The translations under genes and the position numbers were made by a program. 34,628 bases of DNA, from contig NZ_BAEX01000028.1 in the NCBI RefSeq assembly GCF_000246945.1, positions 1 through 34,628 on the forward strand. Reading direction: 5' to 3'. The DNA is from Myroides injenensis M09-0166 (lineage in GTDB: Bacteria > Bacteroidota > Bacteroidia > Flavobacteriales > Flavobacteriaceae). This document shows, piece after piece, positions 26,093 through 33,971 of this stretch. Under the pieces are notes generated by a model that saw nothing but the letters and a program-made list of their open reading frames with translations, did not search any database and was not told the origin of the DNA. Numbering within the stretch: the stretch's first letter is position 1; the number at the start of each line of letters is the position of its first letter.

Positions 26093-27007
26093 ATGAAAAC
26101 AGCTTTGAATATATCTTCCGAAAAAAATGCGGGTGTTTCCGTATTACTTGAGTTTAAGGAAATGACTAAGATGGGATTGGCATTAAGTGTAGTATTCTCT
26201 ACCATTGCTGGATACCTAATAGCAGTTCCTAATTTAGGAAGTATTGACTTATGGATACTTCTTGCTTTAGCAGTGGGTGGTTATTGTATGGTAGGTGCAT
26301 CGAATGTTTTTAATCAAATTATTGAGAAAGATTTAGATGCAAAAATGAAGCGTACAATGAATCGACCAGTTGCTTCAGGACGCGTTAAACCACTTGCCGC
26401 TTTTATTTTAGCTTGTGTGCTTACACTTTTAGGAATAGGTATTTTGTATGCTATTAATCCTAAAACAGCTATGTTTGGGGCAATTTCAATTTTTTTGTAC
26501 ACTAGTGTGTATACACCTCTTAAAACTATTACACCTTTATCAGTATTTGTTGGGGCTTTCCCAGGTGCTATTCCTTTCATGCTTGGTTGGGTAGCTGCTA
26601 CTAATAATTTTGGTATAGAGGCAGGAACATTATTTATGATACAGTTTTTTTGGCAATTTCCTCATTTTTGGGCTATTGGTTGGTTCTTATATGATGATTA
26701 CCAGAAAGGTGGATTTTCGATGTTGCCGACAGGTAAGAGAGATACTAAGACTTCAGTTCAAATCATTCTTTATACAATTTGGTTGATTATAGCTTCCGTT
26801 TTTCCTGCGACGGGAATGACAGGAAAGTTATATTTATCTCCTGTTTCTGCAGTTCTGGTTTTAATAGCGGGGTTATGGATGTTAAGTGCAGGTATTAAAT
26901 TGTATAAAAAGAGAACAGATAAAGCAGCACGATCTTTAATGCTAGTGAGTGTTACATATATCTCTCTGATTCAAATTATTTATGTAGTTGATAAAATTTT
27001 ACGATAA
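26093..27007 (+). CDS. ctaB: Heme O synthase (protoheme IX farnesyltransferase)
   Basis: A 304-residue UbiA-type membrane prenyltransferase with about nine helices that adds farnesyl to protoheme, giving heme O, the precursor of heme A in the aa3 oxidase encoded upstream. The first prenyl-diphosphate/Mg motif is NQIIEKDLDAKMKRTMNRP (N74, D80, D82, R87, R91) and the second is YDDYQKGGFSMLP. It heads the operon that supplies the remaining oxidase subunits; the next ATG follows the stop by only 4 bases. It is also called cyoE; ctaB fits better beside cytochrome oxidase genes. No ctaA (heme A synthase) is in the window. Confidence 0.94.
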   Translation: MKTALNISSEKNAGVSVLLEFKEMTKMGLALSVVFSTIAGYLIAVPNLGSIDLWILLALAVGGYCMVGASNVFNQIIEKDLDAKMKRTMNRPVASGRVKPLAAFILACVLTLLGIGILYAINPKTAMFGAISIFLYTSVYTPLKTITPLSVFVGAFPGAIPFMLGWVAATNNFGIEAGTLFMIQFFWQFPHFWAIGWFLYDDYQKGGFSMLPTGKRDTKTSVQIILYTIWLIIASVFPATGMTGKLYLSPVSAVLVLIAGLWMLSAGIKLYKKRTDKAARSLMLVSVTYISLIQIIYVVDKILR

Positions 27008-27011
27008 ACAA

Positions 27012-27593
27012 ATGGATACAACGTTACAAGAACAATACGATAAAAAAGGTAAAGCACTAAAAGTAATGATGCTTTTTGCCCTTGGAAGTATCGCTATGGT
27101 ATTTGCAGGTTTAACAAGTGCGTATGTAGTGAGTAAATCTAGACCAGATTGGTTAGCAGATTTTGTACTACCTGACGCATTTTTATATAGTACAATAGTT
27201 ATTTTTATCAGTAGTATTACTTTTCACCTTGCTTTTAAGAGCATAAAAAAGAATCAGTATTCAAAAACGACAACTTATCTTGTTTCTACTTTGATATTAG
27301 GATTGTTATTCGTTTTTTTGCAGTTCAAAGGTTTTGGAGAAGTAATAGAAGCAGGTTATTTCTTTACGGGGAGTGAGAGCACAATTACAACATCATTTTT
27401 ATATGTTATTGTAATTGTTCATATTGCACACCTTGCTGGAGGTATTCTTGCACTGATGGTTGTAATTTATAATCATTTTAAACAAAAGTATAATGCGCAG
27501 AAATACATAGGTATAGAGCTATGTGCTTGGTTCTGGCACTTTTTAGATCTATTGTGGATTTATTTGTTTTTGTTTTTTACATTCTATAAATAA
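27012..27593 (+). CDS. Cytochrome c oxidase subunit III-like protein (first copy)
   Basis: A 193-residue heme-copper oxidase subunit III family protein with five predicted helices and no insertion. Signatures are FAGLTSAYVVSKSRPDW near the N-terminus, IVHIAHLAGGILAL, and the C-terminal ELCAWFWHFLDLLWIYLF, which corresponds to the YWHFVDxVW motif. A TTG 24 bases upstream would overlap ctaB; the ATG at 27012 is preferred. It is followed by a longer subunit III gene 44 bases on, so the oxidase may contain two non-identical III-type subunits or the copies may serve different roles. Confidence 0.88.
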   Translation: MDTTLQEQYDKKGKALKVMMLFALGSIAMVFAGLTSAYVVSKSRPDWLADFVLPDAFLYSTIVIFISSITFHLAFKSIKKNQYSKTTTYLVSTLILGLLFVFLQFKGFGEVIEAGYFFTGSESTITTSFLYVIVIVHIAHLAGGILALMVVIYNHFKQKYNAQKYIGIELCAWFWHFLDLLWIYLFLFFTFYK

Positions 27594-27604
27594 AAAAATT
27601 AAAC

Positions 27605-27612
27605 TAAATTTG
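27605..27612 (+). promoter_or_regulatory. Possible internal -7 box before the second subunit III gene
   Basis: TAAATTTG matches TAnnTTTG and would give a leader of about 22 bases. No TTG stands at the right distance (TTC at 27582-27584 is 20 bases away). It may let the second subunit III and subunit IV be made independently of ctaB, or be a chance match in AT-rich DNA. Confidence 0.3.
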
Positions 27613-27637
27613 AAAACTTTATAACTAACAACTTTTT

Positions 27638-28642
27638 ATGGGAGCGACAGTTACTACAGCAGCTACTGAAGAAAATACATGGGGCGGAGGAAATGAGCCT
27701 CTAAAAGTAAGCTATGGTAAAATGATGATGTGGTATTTCATATTATCAGATTCATTAACATTTTGTGGATTTCTAGTAGGCTATGGTTTTACAAGATACA
27801 AGTTCATGGACACTTGGCCTATTGCAGACGAGGTATTTAATCACTTTCCATTTTTACATGGTGTAGATGCACCGATGTATTATGTGGCGTTGATGACCTT
27901 TATTTTAATCTTTTCATCTGTTACTATGGTATTAGCTGTAGATGCAGGACACCAAATGAAAAGAGGTAAAGTAGCAATGTATATGTTTTTAACTATTCTA
28001 GGTGGGATTATATTCTTAGGATCTCAAGCTTGGGAGTGGAAAAACTTTATTGCAGGTTCTTACGGAGCAGTTGAAACAGAAGGTGGATCTATTTTACATT
28101 TTGTTAAAGGTGAAGGAGCAGATGCTAAGCAAATAGCTTTATCTGATTTTGCTATCGTTGATCCAAATAGAAAATTAACTACTTTAACACGTAACGAAGG
28201 TACTTGGTTCCAATCTGGTCCTACTGTAACAAATTATTCTATAGAGGAAGTTATCGCTGGTTTCTTGGCTAATCCTGATATAAAGATTAGAACTCAAAAA
28301 ACAATCGAAAACCCTGAAACAGGACGTTTAACAAAAGAGGTACTTGATAGAGATGCTTCTGTAAAACGTATGTCTGATGCAGTACTTGTAGTAGAAGGTG
28401 CAAACTTAATCCGCAACGAGTATGGTCATAAAACTTTTGGAGATTTCTTTTTCTTCATTACAGGTTTCCACGGTTTCCACGTATTTACTGGTATTTTGAT
28501 TAATGTTATTATATTCTTCAATGTATTACTAGGAACTTATCATCGTAGAGGATCTTACGAAATGGTTGAAAAAGGAGGATTGTACTGGCACTTTGTTGAC
28601 TTAGTGTGGGTATTTGTATTTACATTCTTCTATTTAGTTTAA
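27638..28642 (+). CDS. coxC: Cytochrome c oxidase subunit III (second copy, with large soluble insert)
   Basis: A 334-residue subunit III of the aa3 oxidase. Family signatures are present: MMMWYFILSDSLTFCGFL, GSQAWEWKNFI, FFFITGFHGFHVFTG and GLYWHFVDLVWVFVFTFFY. Between the helix ending near residue 140 and the one starting near 268 lies a hydrophilic segment of about 125 residues, where usual subunit III proteins have roughly 20-25. The insert has no Cys, few His and no recognisable cofactor motif. It should lie on the periplasmic or cytoplasmic face next to CoxA and could touch other subunits of the ACIII-oxidase supercomplex. The gene for subunit IV follows after 19 bases. Confidence 0.92.
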   Translation: MGATVTTAATEENTWGGGNEPLKVSYGKMMMWYFILSDSLTFCGFLVGYGFTRYKFMDTWPIADEVFNHFPFLHGVDAPMYYVALMTFILIFSSVTMVLAVDAGHQMKRGKVAMYMFLTILGGIIFLGSQAWEWKNFIAGSYGAVETEGGSILHFVKGEGADAKQIALSDFAIVDPNRKLTTLTRNEGTWFQSGPTVTNYSIEEVIAGFLANPDIKIRTQKTIENPETGRLTKEVLDRDASVKRMSDAVLVVEGANLIRNEYGHKTFGDFFFFITGFHGFHVFTGILINVIIFFNVLLGTYHRRGSYEMVEKGGLYWHFVDLVWVFVFTFFYLV

Positions 28643-28661
28643 TCTTATTATTTTATTAAAA

Positions 28662-29024
28662 ATGGCAGCAGAAGCAACAACAACGCATCATTCAAATACA
28701 AAAAAGATCTGGACAGTATTTATTATATTATCTATTATTACTTTAGTAGAGGTTGTATTAGGTATTATTAAGCCAGATTCATTACACCATGTACATATTT
28801 TTGGTTTGAGTTTGTTAAATTATATCTTTATAATTTTAACAATTGTTAAGGCTTACTATATTATGTGGGACTTTATGCACTTAGGACAAGAGAAGGTAGG
28901 CTTTAGATGGTCTGTAGCAGGTGTCTTAGTGTTTTTATGTGTTTACTTAACTACATTGGTTTTAATTGAAGGTAACTACGTATTTGAAGTATTTCAGAAT
29001 GCTCAATATAAGTGGATATTTTAA
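28662..29024 (+). CDS. coxD: Cytochrome c oxidase subunit IV
   Basis: A 120-residue small membrane protein of the prokaryotic cytochrome oxidase subunit IV type, with three helices (about 15-37, 45-68 and 83-105). KIWTVFIILSIITLVEVVLG and IVKAYYIMWDFMHLGQE are characteristic. It has no redox centre and is structural, associated with subunits I and III. Last gene of the ctaB operon; the terminator begins 17 bases after the stop. Confidence 0.88.
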   Translation: MAAEATTTHHSNTKKIWTVFIILSIITLVEVVLGIIKPDSLHHVHIFGLSLLNYIFIILTIVKAYYIMWDFMHLGQEKVGFRWSVAGVLVFLCVYLTTLVLIEGNYVFEVFQNAQYKWIF

Positions 29025-29041
29025 TAACATATTATACTTTT

Positions 29042-29075
29042 AAAGGCGGTTTATTAACCGCCTTTTTTTATTTTT
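29042..29075 (+). terminator. Terminator of the ctaB-oxidase operon
   Basis: A 10-base-pair stem, aaaggcggtt / aaccgccttt, with the 4-base loop tatt, followed by a T-rich tail. The tail merges with the -7 box of the next gene at 29069-29076. Confidence 0.9.
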
Positions 29076-29076
29076 G
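29069..29076 (+). promoter_or_regulatory. -7 box of the SCO operon promoter
   Basis: TATTTTTG matches TAnnTTTG; transcription would start near 29080, 23 bases before the first ATG. The box lies within the T tail of the preceding terminator and its -33 position falls inside the hairpin, with no TTG there. Confidence 0.45.
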
Positions 29077-29102
29077 TTATTCACAGTGAACCGTAAATTA
29101 TA

Positions 29103-29759
29103 ATGAAAAAATATTTTATTCTTGTTCTTCTATTTGGTATGCCTATTTGTGTGTACTTGTTTTTTGCCACAGGTGTTAACCACTTTCAACGTCTGCCTAT
29201 TATTACTGAAAATATTGCAGAGTTACCTGTCGGAACTAGTTCATTAGGGAAGCAACCAGTGCTAGAAGGTAAAATAACTGTTTTAGGTTTTCCAGGAGGT
29301 CACTTATATCGCGATAGAGGTGATGCTTTTAACTTGAATCAAAAAATTTATAAACGCTATAAAGATTTTGAAGATTTTCAGTTAGTAATGGTATTGCCTA
29401 AGGGTAGTGAAAAAGAAGCCCAAAAAGTAGTGGATGATCTGAGTCCAATTTCGGATATGTCTAATTGGAATTATCTTTTTTTAGAGCCAAGTGAAATTAC
29501 TTCATTTTTTGAATCTCTTAAACTAGTAGGTAAATTAGATGATGACTTAGCAAGTTTCAATGTATATATTATTGACAAGGATAGAAATGTACGTGGTAGA
29601 AAGGGTAAGAATAAGTTAGGTGATTTGGAATACAAAGAGGGCTATTCTACTATTTCAGCAGCCGAATTAAATAACGATATGATGGACGATGTAAAAGTTG
29701 TTCTTGCAGAATATCGTTTAGCATTAAAAAAATATAAACGTTTAAATACAGATGAATAA
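29103..29759 (+). CDS. SCO-like thioredoxin-fold protein lacking copper ligands
   Basis: A 218-residue protein with one N-terminal membrane anchor (about 4-24) and a soluble domain. It aligns by eye with the SCO protein encoded next: ITVLGFPGGHLYRDRGDAFNLNQ stands where that one has VYVVEFFFANCPTICPIMNQ, and VYIIDKDRNVRGRKGK matches ALIDKDGNIRCRKDE. The CxxxC cysteines and the copper-binding His are absent (the region before VYIIDKD reads DDDLASFN). It therefore looks like a tandem duplicate that lost metal binding and perhaps acts as a scaffold or partner of the active SCO protein. The only Cys is in the membrane segment (C16). It would usually be annotated as hypothetical. The SCO gene starts 2 bases after the stop, so translation is probably coupled. 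Confidence 0.7.
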   Translation: MKKYFILVLLFGMPICVYLFFATGVNHFQRLPIITENIAELPVGTSSLGKQPVLEGKITVLGFPGGHLYRDRGDAFNLNQKIYKRYKDFEDFQLVMVLPKGSEKEAQKVVDDLSPISDMSNWNYLFLEPSEITSFFESLKLVGKLDDDLASFNVYIIDKDRNVRGRKGKNKLGDLEYKEGYSTISAAELNNDMMDDVKVVLAEYRLALKKYKRLNTDE

Positions 29760-29761
29760 TT

Positions 29762-30385
29762 ATGAAAGATAAATCTTATATATGGATTTCTTTAGTAGTT
29801 CTTGTTTTTGGTATCTGGGCTATACCTAAAATTGTAAAGAAGTTTGAAAAAGCTGATCTTGTTTTAATTGGTCCAGCGCCAAAATTTGAACTAGTAGATC
29901 AAAACGAGAAGGTTATTAATAATGATTCATACAAAGGGAAAGTTTATGTAGTAGAATTTTTCTTTGCAAACTGCCCTACTATTTGCCCAATAATGAATCA
30001 GAATATGTTAAGTATTCAAGAGGAATTTTACGGCAATATGAAGTTTGGAATAGCATCAATTACCATAGATCCAATTCGCGATACTTCAGAAGCTTTAAAA
30101 AAGCATGCTGATGAATTAGGAGTACGAAATCCATATTGGCATATGCTTACTGGAGATAGTAAATACATTTTTGATTTAGCCAAAAAATATAATCTTTATG
30201 TAGGTGAGAACTCTGAAGCATTAGGTGGATTCGAACACTCAGGTTTATTTGCTCTAATTGATAAAGACGGAAATATTCGTTGTAGAAAAGATGAGTATGG
30301 TAATCCAATCTTGTACTATGATGGTACAGATGAGCAAGGAGTAAAAATGATTAAAGAAGATATTAAATTATTATTAAACGAATAA
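29762..30385 (+). CDS. SCO1/SenC-family copper chaperone
   Basis: A 207-residue membrane-anchored thioredoxin-fold protein that delivers copper to, or reduces the cysteines of, the CuA site of oxidase subunit II. Copper ligands are C71 and C75 (FFANCPTICP) and H159 (GGFEHSGLF). One N-terminal helix (about 7-25) anchors it in the inner membrane with the domain in the periplasm. The remaining fold elements are all present: PKFELVDQNEKV, ASITIDPIRDT, YWHMLTG and LIDKDGNIR. The previous gene ends 2 bases before and the next starts 1 base after, making a tight unit. CoxB, the likely client, is encoded in a separate operon. Confidence 0.93.
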   Translation: MKDKSYIWISLVVLVFGIWAIPKIVKKFEKADLVLIGPAPKFELVDQNEKVINNDSYKGKVYVVEFFFANCPTICPIMNQNMLSIQEEFYGNMKFGIASITIDPIRDTSEALKKHADELGVRNPYWHMLTGDSKYIFDLAKKYNLYVGENSEALGGFEHSGLFALIDKDGNIRCRKDEYGNPILYYDGTDEQGVKMIKEDIKLLLNE

Positions 30386-30386
30386 A

Positions 30387-30935
30387 ATGAATAATCATAA
30401 AGAAGTAGAAAAGAAATACAATATCTGGATTTGGATACTGTCGATTGCAATACCAGTGGTAGTTGCTATCTTATTTAGTGTAAATTTACAGAAGTTAGGT
30501 TACGATGTTAAACCACTTACTTTTTTACCTCCTATCTATGCTGCTATTAATGGTGTAACGGCAATCTTATTAGTGATGGCTGTTGCTGCTATTAAAAAAG
30601 GTAATATGAAAAAGCATGTATTGCTTATTAAATGCTGTATTGCTTGCTCTGTTGCTTTCTTAGCAATGTATGTAGCTTATCACATGACATCTATTGAGAC
30701 AAGTTATGGTGGAGAAGGAATAATGAGATACATTTATTTCTTCATTCTAATTACTCATATTTTATTGTCGATTATAATTATACCTTTTGTATTAGTAACG
30801 TTTGTAAGAGGTATTTCAGGTTCTTATGATAGACATAAAAAACTCGCAAGAATAACGTATCCAATGTGGCTTTATGTGGCTGTAACTGGTGTTATTGTTT
30901 ATCTAATGATTTCACCATATTATATTCACGGTTAA
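30387..30935 (+). CDS. DUF420 membrane protein, probable oxidase-assembly factor
   Basis: A 182-residue protein with five predicted membrane helices (about 13-31, 45-66, 79-99, 112-138 and 157-176), of the DUF420 family. Histidines in or near the helices (KKHVLLIK, YVAYHMTS, LITHILLS) resemble those of CtaG-type copper proteins, and members often sit beside SCO genes, as here. A role in copper or heme delivery to cytochrome oxidase is inferred from that context, not shown by the sequence. The start follows the SCO stop by one base. Confidence 0.8.
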   Translation: MNNHKEVEKKYNIWIWILSIAIPVVVAILFSVNLQKLGYDVKPLTFLPPIYAAINGVTAILLVMAVAAIKKGNMKKHVLLIKCCIACSVAFLAMYVAYHMTSIETSYGGEGIMRYIYFFILITHILLSIIIIPFVLVTFVRGISGSYDRHKKLARITYPMWLYVAVTGVIVYLMISPYYIHG

Positions 30936-30954
30936 TCTAGAAAAGCAAACTTAT

Positions 30955-31179
30955 ATGAAAAAAGTAATAGTATTAATTTTCTTATTTTTCATTTCGATAG
31001 TTGATATCAATGCTCAGTGCGCTATGTGTAGAGCAGCTTTAGAAACGGAAGATGGAGGAACTAAAGCAGAGGCCGTTAATAATGGTATTATGTATTTGAT
31101 GATATTTCCATATCTTTTGGTTGGATTAGCTTTATTTTTTAGTTATAAAGTCTATAAAAGCAAAAAGATTGCTAAATAA
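30955..31179 (+). CDS. Small exported membrane protein with CxxC motif
   Basis: A 74-residue protein: signal peptide (cut probably after INA, residue 20), then QCAMCRAALET with C22 and C25 at the mature N-terminus, a short hydrophilic segment, one membrane helix (about 44-65, FPYLLVGLALFF) and a lysine-rich tail, which places the CxxC in the periplasm. No known family is recognised. A CxxC pair next to a membrane, at the end of a SCO-DUF420 operon, suggests copper or thiol handling during CuA assembly, which is an inference from position only. It could also be a small oxidase-associated subunit. A strong terminator follows. Confidence 0.75.
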   Translation: MKKVIVLIFLFFISIVDINAQCAMCRAALETEDGGTKAEAVNNGIMYLMIFPYLLVGLALFFSYKVYKSKKIAK

Positions 31180-31185
31180 ATTATT

Positions 31186-31215
31186 AAAAAACCGCTACGT
31201 TTAGCGGTTTTTTTT
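31186..31215 (+). terminator. Terminator of the SCO operon
   Basis: A stem of 12 base pairs, with core accgcta / tagcggt extended by A/T pairs, and the 4-base loop cgtt, followed by T residues. It separates the oxidase-assembly genes from the TolC-HlyD unit. Confidence 0.9.
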
Positions 31216-31277
31216 ATTATTTTGTATTTGTAACATTTCCTTCATTAGTGCGTCAAATAGAGAAATAATATTAAAAA

Positions 31278-32714
31278 ATGGCTAAACGATTATCACTTAT
31301 TTTTATATTGGTCTTTAGCATAGGTAGCTTTACTAAACTTTATAGTCAAAATATACGTTGGACTCTAGAGCAGTGTATTGATCATGCTATAAAGAATAAT
31401 ATACAAGTCAAACAATATGAAATAGAGGAGAAGTCTGCTTATGTAAACCAACAAATTACGTATAGTGACTTCTTACCTAACATTAGTGGGAATGCTCAAC
31501 ATTCTTGGACTATATCGGATCAAAGTAACTTGCGCACGGGTATTATAGAATCGCAAACTTTACAAGCAACTAATATTGGTGTAGGAGTAAATATTGATAT
31601 TTATAAGGGAATGAAAAATCAAAGTGCGATGATGAAGGCTAGGCTTGGCTATCTCGCATCCCAGTATAAATCTCAAAAAATGAAGGAAGATATAGCATTA
31701 AGTGTTATTAATTCTTATTTACAAATCATCTTTAATAAAGAACTCATAAAGACAAATAGAGTGCAATTAGAGTATGATGAAAGTCAAGTAGATCGTACTA
31801 ATACATTGGTAGAAGCAGGCTCTGTACCTGCGGGTGATTTACTGGAAGCGAAAGCTACTGTGGCTATGTCTAATCAAAGATTAATTGCTTCTCAGAATGA
31901 ATTAGTAATGGCTAGACTAAATCTCGCTCAATTATTACAAATTGAGTCGTATGAAGATTTTGATATATCAGACTCTGATTATGAAATAGGTGATGGTGAA
32001 ATATTGGTTTACTCTCCAGATGATATTACTGAAAGAGCTTTTGAATCTTTAACGAATATAAAAACAGCAGAAGTTAATTTATCCATAGCTGAGCAAGATG
32101 TAAAGATTGCTAAGTCAGCTTTACAACCTACTATTAAGGGTTTTTTCAATTTTGGAACGACTGTTAATTACCAAGATCGTATTGTTGGTAGTCAGGTGAC
32201 AGGCGCTACATCTACAATAGGATATGTCGAAGGCAGTAATCAAAATGTCTTAGCTTCACAAACAACTCCTATTATTGGTGGACCAGAGTCTTTCTTTGAT
32301 CAGTTTAAGAATAATAAGAATTCTAGTTTTGGATTTTCTCTAGCTATACCCATTTTTAATGGTTTCAGAGCGCGTAATAATATTAAATTAAGTAGACTAG
32401 CGCAAGAGCAAAGTAGGAATGAAAAAGAAGCTGCTATATTAAATTTAAAGCAATTGGTATTCCAAGCCTATACTGATACACAAAGTGCAATGAAATCCTA
32501 CGAGGCTAGTAGTGTAACTGTTGAAGCAAGAAAACAGTCTTTGGAATATGCTAGAGAACGTTATGATGTAGGGCTTATTAATATTTTTGAATTAAATCAA
32601 AATCAAAACTTATATGTTACTGCTCAGTCAAATTTATTAAAATCTAAATATGACTATATTTTCAAAACCAAGATTTTAGAATATTATTTTGGTATTCCAC
32701 TTTTTAAAAACTAA
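31278..32714 (+). CDS. TolC-family outer membrane efflux protein
   Basis: A 478-residue outer membrane factor. Signal peptide of about 24 residues (cut near LYSQ-NIRW), then the typical start WTLEQCIDHAIKNNIQVKQ, two repeats of long helices and strands (first copy about 25-230, second about 250-475), and the late motif SFGFSLAIPIFNGFRARNNI. Such proteins form a trimeric tunnel through outer membrane and periplasm for a tripartite exporter. The HlyD-type adaptor follows 6 bases after its stop. No pump gene is seen in the window, so the substrate cannot be guessed. No clear -7 box was found in the 60 bases between the terminator and the start. Confidence 0.92.
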   Translation: MAKRLSLIFILVFSIGSFTKLYSQNIRWTLEQCIDHAIKNNIQVKQYEIEEKSAYVNQQITYSDFLPNISGNAQHSWTISDQSNLRTGIIESQTLQATNIGVGVNIDIYKGMKNQSAMMKARLGYLASQYKSQKMKEDIALSVINSYLQIIFNKELIKTNRVQLEYDESQVDRTNTLVEAGSVPAGDLLEAKATVAMSNQRLIASQNELVMARLNLAQLLQIESYEDFDISDSDYEIGDGEILVYSPDDITERAFESLTNIKTAEVNLSIAEQDVKIAKSALQPTIKGFFNFGTTVNYQDRIVGSQVTGATSTIGYVEGSNQNVLASQTTPIIGGPESFFDQFKNNKNSSFGFSLAIPIFNGFRARNNIKLSRLAQEQSRNEKEAAILNLKQLVFQAYTDTQSAMKSYEASSVTVEARKQSLEYARERYDVGLINIFELNQNQNLYVTAQSNLLKSKYDYIFKTKILEYYFGIPLFKN

Positions 32715-32720
32715 GAATAA

Positions 32721-33971
32721 ATGAAGAAAAAATACATTGTTTTCGGTGCTATTATTATAGTTCTTATCATAATTGCTTTTGGTAGTGGTTTATTTGGTAG
32801 AAAAGAAGTTGTAAAGACTGTTACTTTGGCTCCTTTAGAAAAATTAAATATTATAGAGACTGTTTCTGGTACTGGAAAGATTCAACCTGAGATAGAAATT
32901 AAGATATCATCAGAAGTCTCTGGAGAGATTATTAATTTGGCTGTAAAGGAAGGACAAGTTGTTAAAAGAGGAGATTTATTAGTCGAAATCAATCCGGATA
33001 TTTACGAGTCTGGAGTGGATAAAATGGATGCGATGTTAGCAACGAGTATAGCTGGTCTAGCACAAGCGGAAGCACAATTAAAAGAGGCAAAAGCAAATTA
33101 TAATCGTAATAATAAGCTTTTTGACAAAGGTGTGATTTCTGGTTCTGAGTGGGACAAAGTAGTGTCAAGTTATGAAGTAGCAAAAGCAACGCATAACTCC
33201 GCTTTTTATAGTGTTGAAAGTGCTAAAGCGGCATTGATGGAGGCAAGACGTAACCTATTGCGTACTACTATATATTCTCCTACTTATGGTACTATTTCTA
33301 GAATAGATGTAGAATTAGGAGAACGTGTATTAGGAACACAACAGATGGCAGGTACTGAATTACTTCGAGTAGCTAATCTTAGTCGTATGGAAGTAGAAGT
33401 AAATATTAATGAAAATGATATCGTTAAAATTAATGAAGGAGATGAAGCACGTATTAACGTTGATGCCTATCTGAAAAAAGAGTTTAGAGGGAAAGTAACA
33501 AGTATATCTAATTCTGCCTCTAACGAAACACTTTCTGCGGATCAAGTAACCACTTTTAAAGTTAAAATTAAGTTATTAGAAGAATCATATAAAGACTTAA
33601 TAGATAGTAATATAGAGAATTATTCTCCTTTTCGACCAGGAATGACTGCAGCTGTTGATATCATTACTAATGTAAAAAATGATATTTTTGCAGTACCGAT
33701 TAGTGCTGTGGTGATGAGAAGTCCTTCAGACACTATTAGAAATAAAGATGACAAAGTCGTTTACGATAAAGAATTAATGCGTGAAGCTGTTTTTGTAAAT
33801 GATGGAGGGAGAGCTAAGTTGAAGTTTGTCAAAACTGGAATTCAAGATGATAAGAATATTGAAATCATCGAAGGACTTGACAGTGACGACAAGATAATTA
33901 CTGGCCCTTATTCTGAAGTGAGTAAACTACTTCGTCATGGTGATAAGATAAAAGAAGAAGAGAAAAAATAA
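32721..33971 (+). CDS. HlyD-family periplasmic adaptor of a tripartite exporter
   Basis: A 416-residue membrane fusion protein. An N-terminal helix (about 5-24) anchors it in the inner membrane; then come a beta-barrel strand, a lipoyl-like half (EIKISSEVSGEIINLAVKEG, VVKRGDLLVEINP), a helical hairpin (about 85-170), the second lipoyl half (TIYSPTYGTISRI) and the beta-barrel and membrane-proximal domains (RPGMTAAVDI, VFAVP-like strands). The arrangement resembles MacA, which works with an ABC pump such as MacB, but no such pump is adjacent. It bridges the TolC partner encoded just upstream and an inner membrane transporter. Its stop overlaps the tsaB start by one base. Confidence 0.9.
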   Translation: MKKKYIVFGAIIIVLIIIAFGSGLFGRKEVVKTVTLAPLEKLNIIETVSGTGKIQPEIEIKISSEVSGEIINLAVKEGQVVKRGDLLVEINPDIYESGVDKMDAMLATSIAGLAQAEAQLKEAKANYNRNNKLFDKGVISGSEWDKVVSSYEVAKATHNSAFYSVESAKAALMEARRNLLRTTIYSPTYGTISRIDVELGERVLGTQQMAGTELLRVANLSRMEVEVNINENDIVKINEGDEARINVDAYLKKEFRGKVTSISNSASNETLSADQVTTFKVKIKLLEESYKDLIDSNIENYSPFRPGMTAAVDIITNVKNDIFAVPISAVVMRSPSDTIRNKDDKVVYDKELMREAVFVNDGGRAKLKFVKTGIQDDKNIEIIEGLDSDDKIITGPYSEVSKLLRHGDKIKEEEKK

